Assembly: GCF_001971785.1 (NCBI RefSeq)
Contig: NZ_CP019389.1
Span: forward strand, 3,607,001-3,671,000
Direction of reading: 5' to 3'
Length of the DNA: 64,000 bases
Origin: Seonamhaeicola sp. S2-3
Lineage (GTDB): Bacteria; Bacteroidota; Bacteroidia; Flavobacteriales; Flavobacteriaceae
The first letter of the stretch is position 1, and the number at the start of each line of letters is the position of its first letter. Both the position numbers and the translations under genes were made by a program. The notes beneath the pieces are model-generated. The model was given only the letters and a program-made list of their open reading frames with translations. It ran no database searches and was not told where the DNA came from. Positions 63,478 through 64,000 of this stretch are shown here, piece by piece.

Positions 63478-64000
63478 TTACCCCTGTATAGCCTGCTTTA
63501 TTAAAGAAAGATTTTTATCTGAAAAACTTAATTGTAAGGCCGCCTTATGTCCTTTATCAGACATTTTTTTCCAAGTTTTTTGAAGAATATCTATAACCTT
63601 TTCATCTTCGTGTTTAGCCGCAAATTCTTCAAAATAGTAATCTAGAAAAACTAGACAAACTGTATCTTCTAGAATTTGAGATTCTTCGTTTTTCTTAATT
63701 AATTTTTTAGTAATGAGTTGTGTTATTCTTTCAATATATTGGTCATCATACCCCACCTGCTTTAAAATATCTGCAGTTATTTCAGCATGCATTTTTTTAA
63801 GTGTTTCTCGCCACTCTAAATATCCCACACGATCCATAGGATAATCATCTCTAGGAATTTGCCATCTACAAACATGTTGTGCCCTAGCTGCAATTTGTAA
63901 TGCCTTAGATGCGTTGGGTTCAAACTGTAGTAATTTGCGTGTCATTCGCTGTGAATACAGTAACTCTTTAGGATAATCTATACCTGCAACTTGGTATGTA
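63478..64000 (-). CDS. DUF4202 protein, N-terminus beyond window
   Basis: At least 174 residues; the frame continues to the right edge with conserved YPKELLYSQRMTRKLLQFEP, so the ATG at 63945 is internal. DUF4202 proteins are about 190 residues and helical, with His in AARAQHVCRW and MHAEI resembling an HD-like metal site. I associate the family with nitrite or sulfur assimilation gene sets; the function is unknown. It lies 12 bp before the kinase gene. Confidence 0.85.
   Translation of the reverse strand, partial: TYQVAGIDYPKELLYSQRMTRKLLQFEPNASKALQIAARAQHVCRWQIPRDDYPMDRVGYLEWRETLKKMHAEITADILKQVGYDDQYIERITQLITKKLIKKNEESQILEDTVCLVFLDYYFEEFAAKHEDEKVIDILQKTWKKMSDKGHKAALQLSFSDKNLSLIKQAIQG

Overview
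The window is chromosomal DNA from a member of the phylum Bacteroidota, most likely family Flavobacteriaceae. This rests on the very AT-rich sequence, the recognisable flavobacterial gene families (LptD, a two-ACT-domain SerB, DUF4159, a CarboxypepD_reg-like protein, MlaD beside an amidase), several TTG starts, and candidate promoters with the Bacteroidota -7 box TAnnTTTG. I cannot assign a genus. I found no rRNA, tRNA, CRISPR array, insertion sequence or prophage.

Positions 1-36600 are mostly housekeeping genes. On the minus strand lie a GH3 beta-N-acetylhexosaminidase cut by the left edge, serB, a small conserved protein, a two-gene iron-sulfur module, an MlaD-type lipid-transport protein and a cell-wall amidase. 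Then follow lptD and a RidA (+), a hybrid histidine kinase whose phospho-accepting His is replaced by Tyr (-), guaC (+), and a three-gene plus-strand locus of DUF2126/transglutaminase, circularly permuted ATP-grasp plus alpha-E, and transglutaminase. Next on the minus strand are a ModF-like ABC protein, an N-acetylglucosamine-kinase-like protein, gapA, pfkA and a large TamB protein. A plus-strand run follows: tsaD, a parvulin, rsmE, DUF4159, a TrmH methyltransferase, an AI-2E-type permease and a THUMP-like methyltransferase. It meets a convergent TrmH gene, then a universal stress protein gene.

Positions 36600-64000 hold a transglutaminase/CarboxypepD pair and then a nearly complete nitrate-assimilation and molybdenum-cofactor island. 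Minus-strand genes encode an outer-membrane porin, an NrtABCD-type ABC importer, a single-domain globin and an Fnr-like regulator with four Cys at FNR-like positions (20, 23, 28, 122). A plus-strand operon encodes molybdenum-cofactor synthesis: moeA, a ModE-type regulator, a TauE/SafE permease, mobA, moaD, moeB-rhodanese, moaE, a four-helix-bundle protein, a moaC-moaB fusion and moaA. It is preceded by a near-perfect ModE operator. Facing it on the minus strand are DUF4202, a NarX-like kinase, RidA, a NarL-like response regulator, narK, a nitrate reductase fused to a NirB-type FAD module and a BFD-type [2Fe-2S] domain, and a sulfite/nitrite-reductase-like protein that lacks the siroheme cysteines but carries a rubredoxin tail.

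The parts fit one programme. Nitrate crosses the outer membrane through the porin and enters by NrtABCD and/or NarK. A molybdenum-cofactor enzyme made with the plus-strand operon reduces it, and a NarXL-like system, an Fnr-like regulator and ModE control expression. No recognisable nitrite reductase lies inside the window. The most interesting unlisted signal is a 16-bp palindrome, TAMGTA-N4-TACKTA, upstream of nrtA, the fnr-like gene, narK (two overlapping copies) and the NarL-like gene. In three of these four promoters its last TA is also the start of a candidate -7 box.
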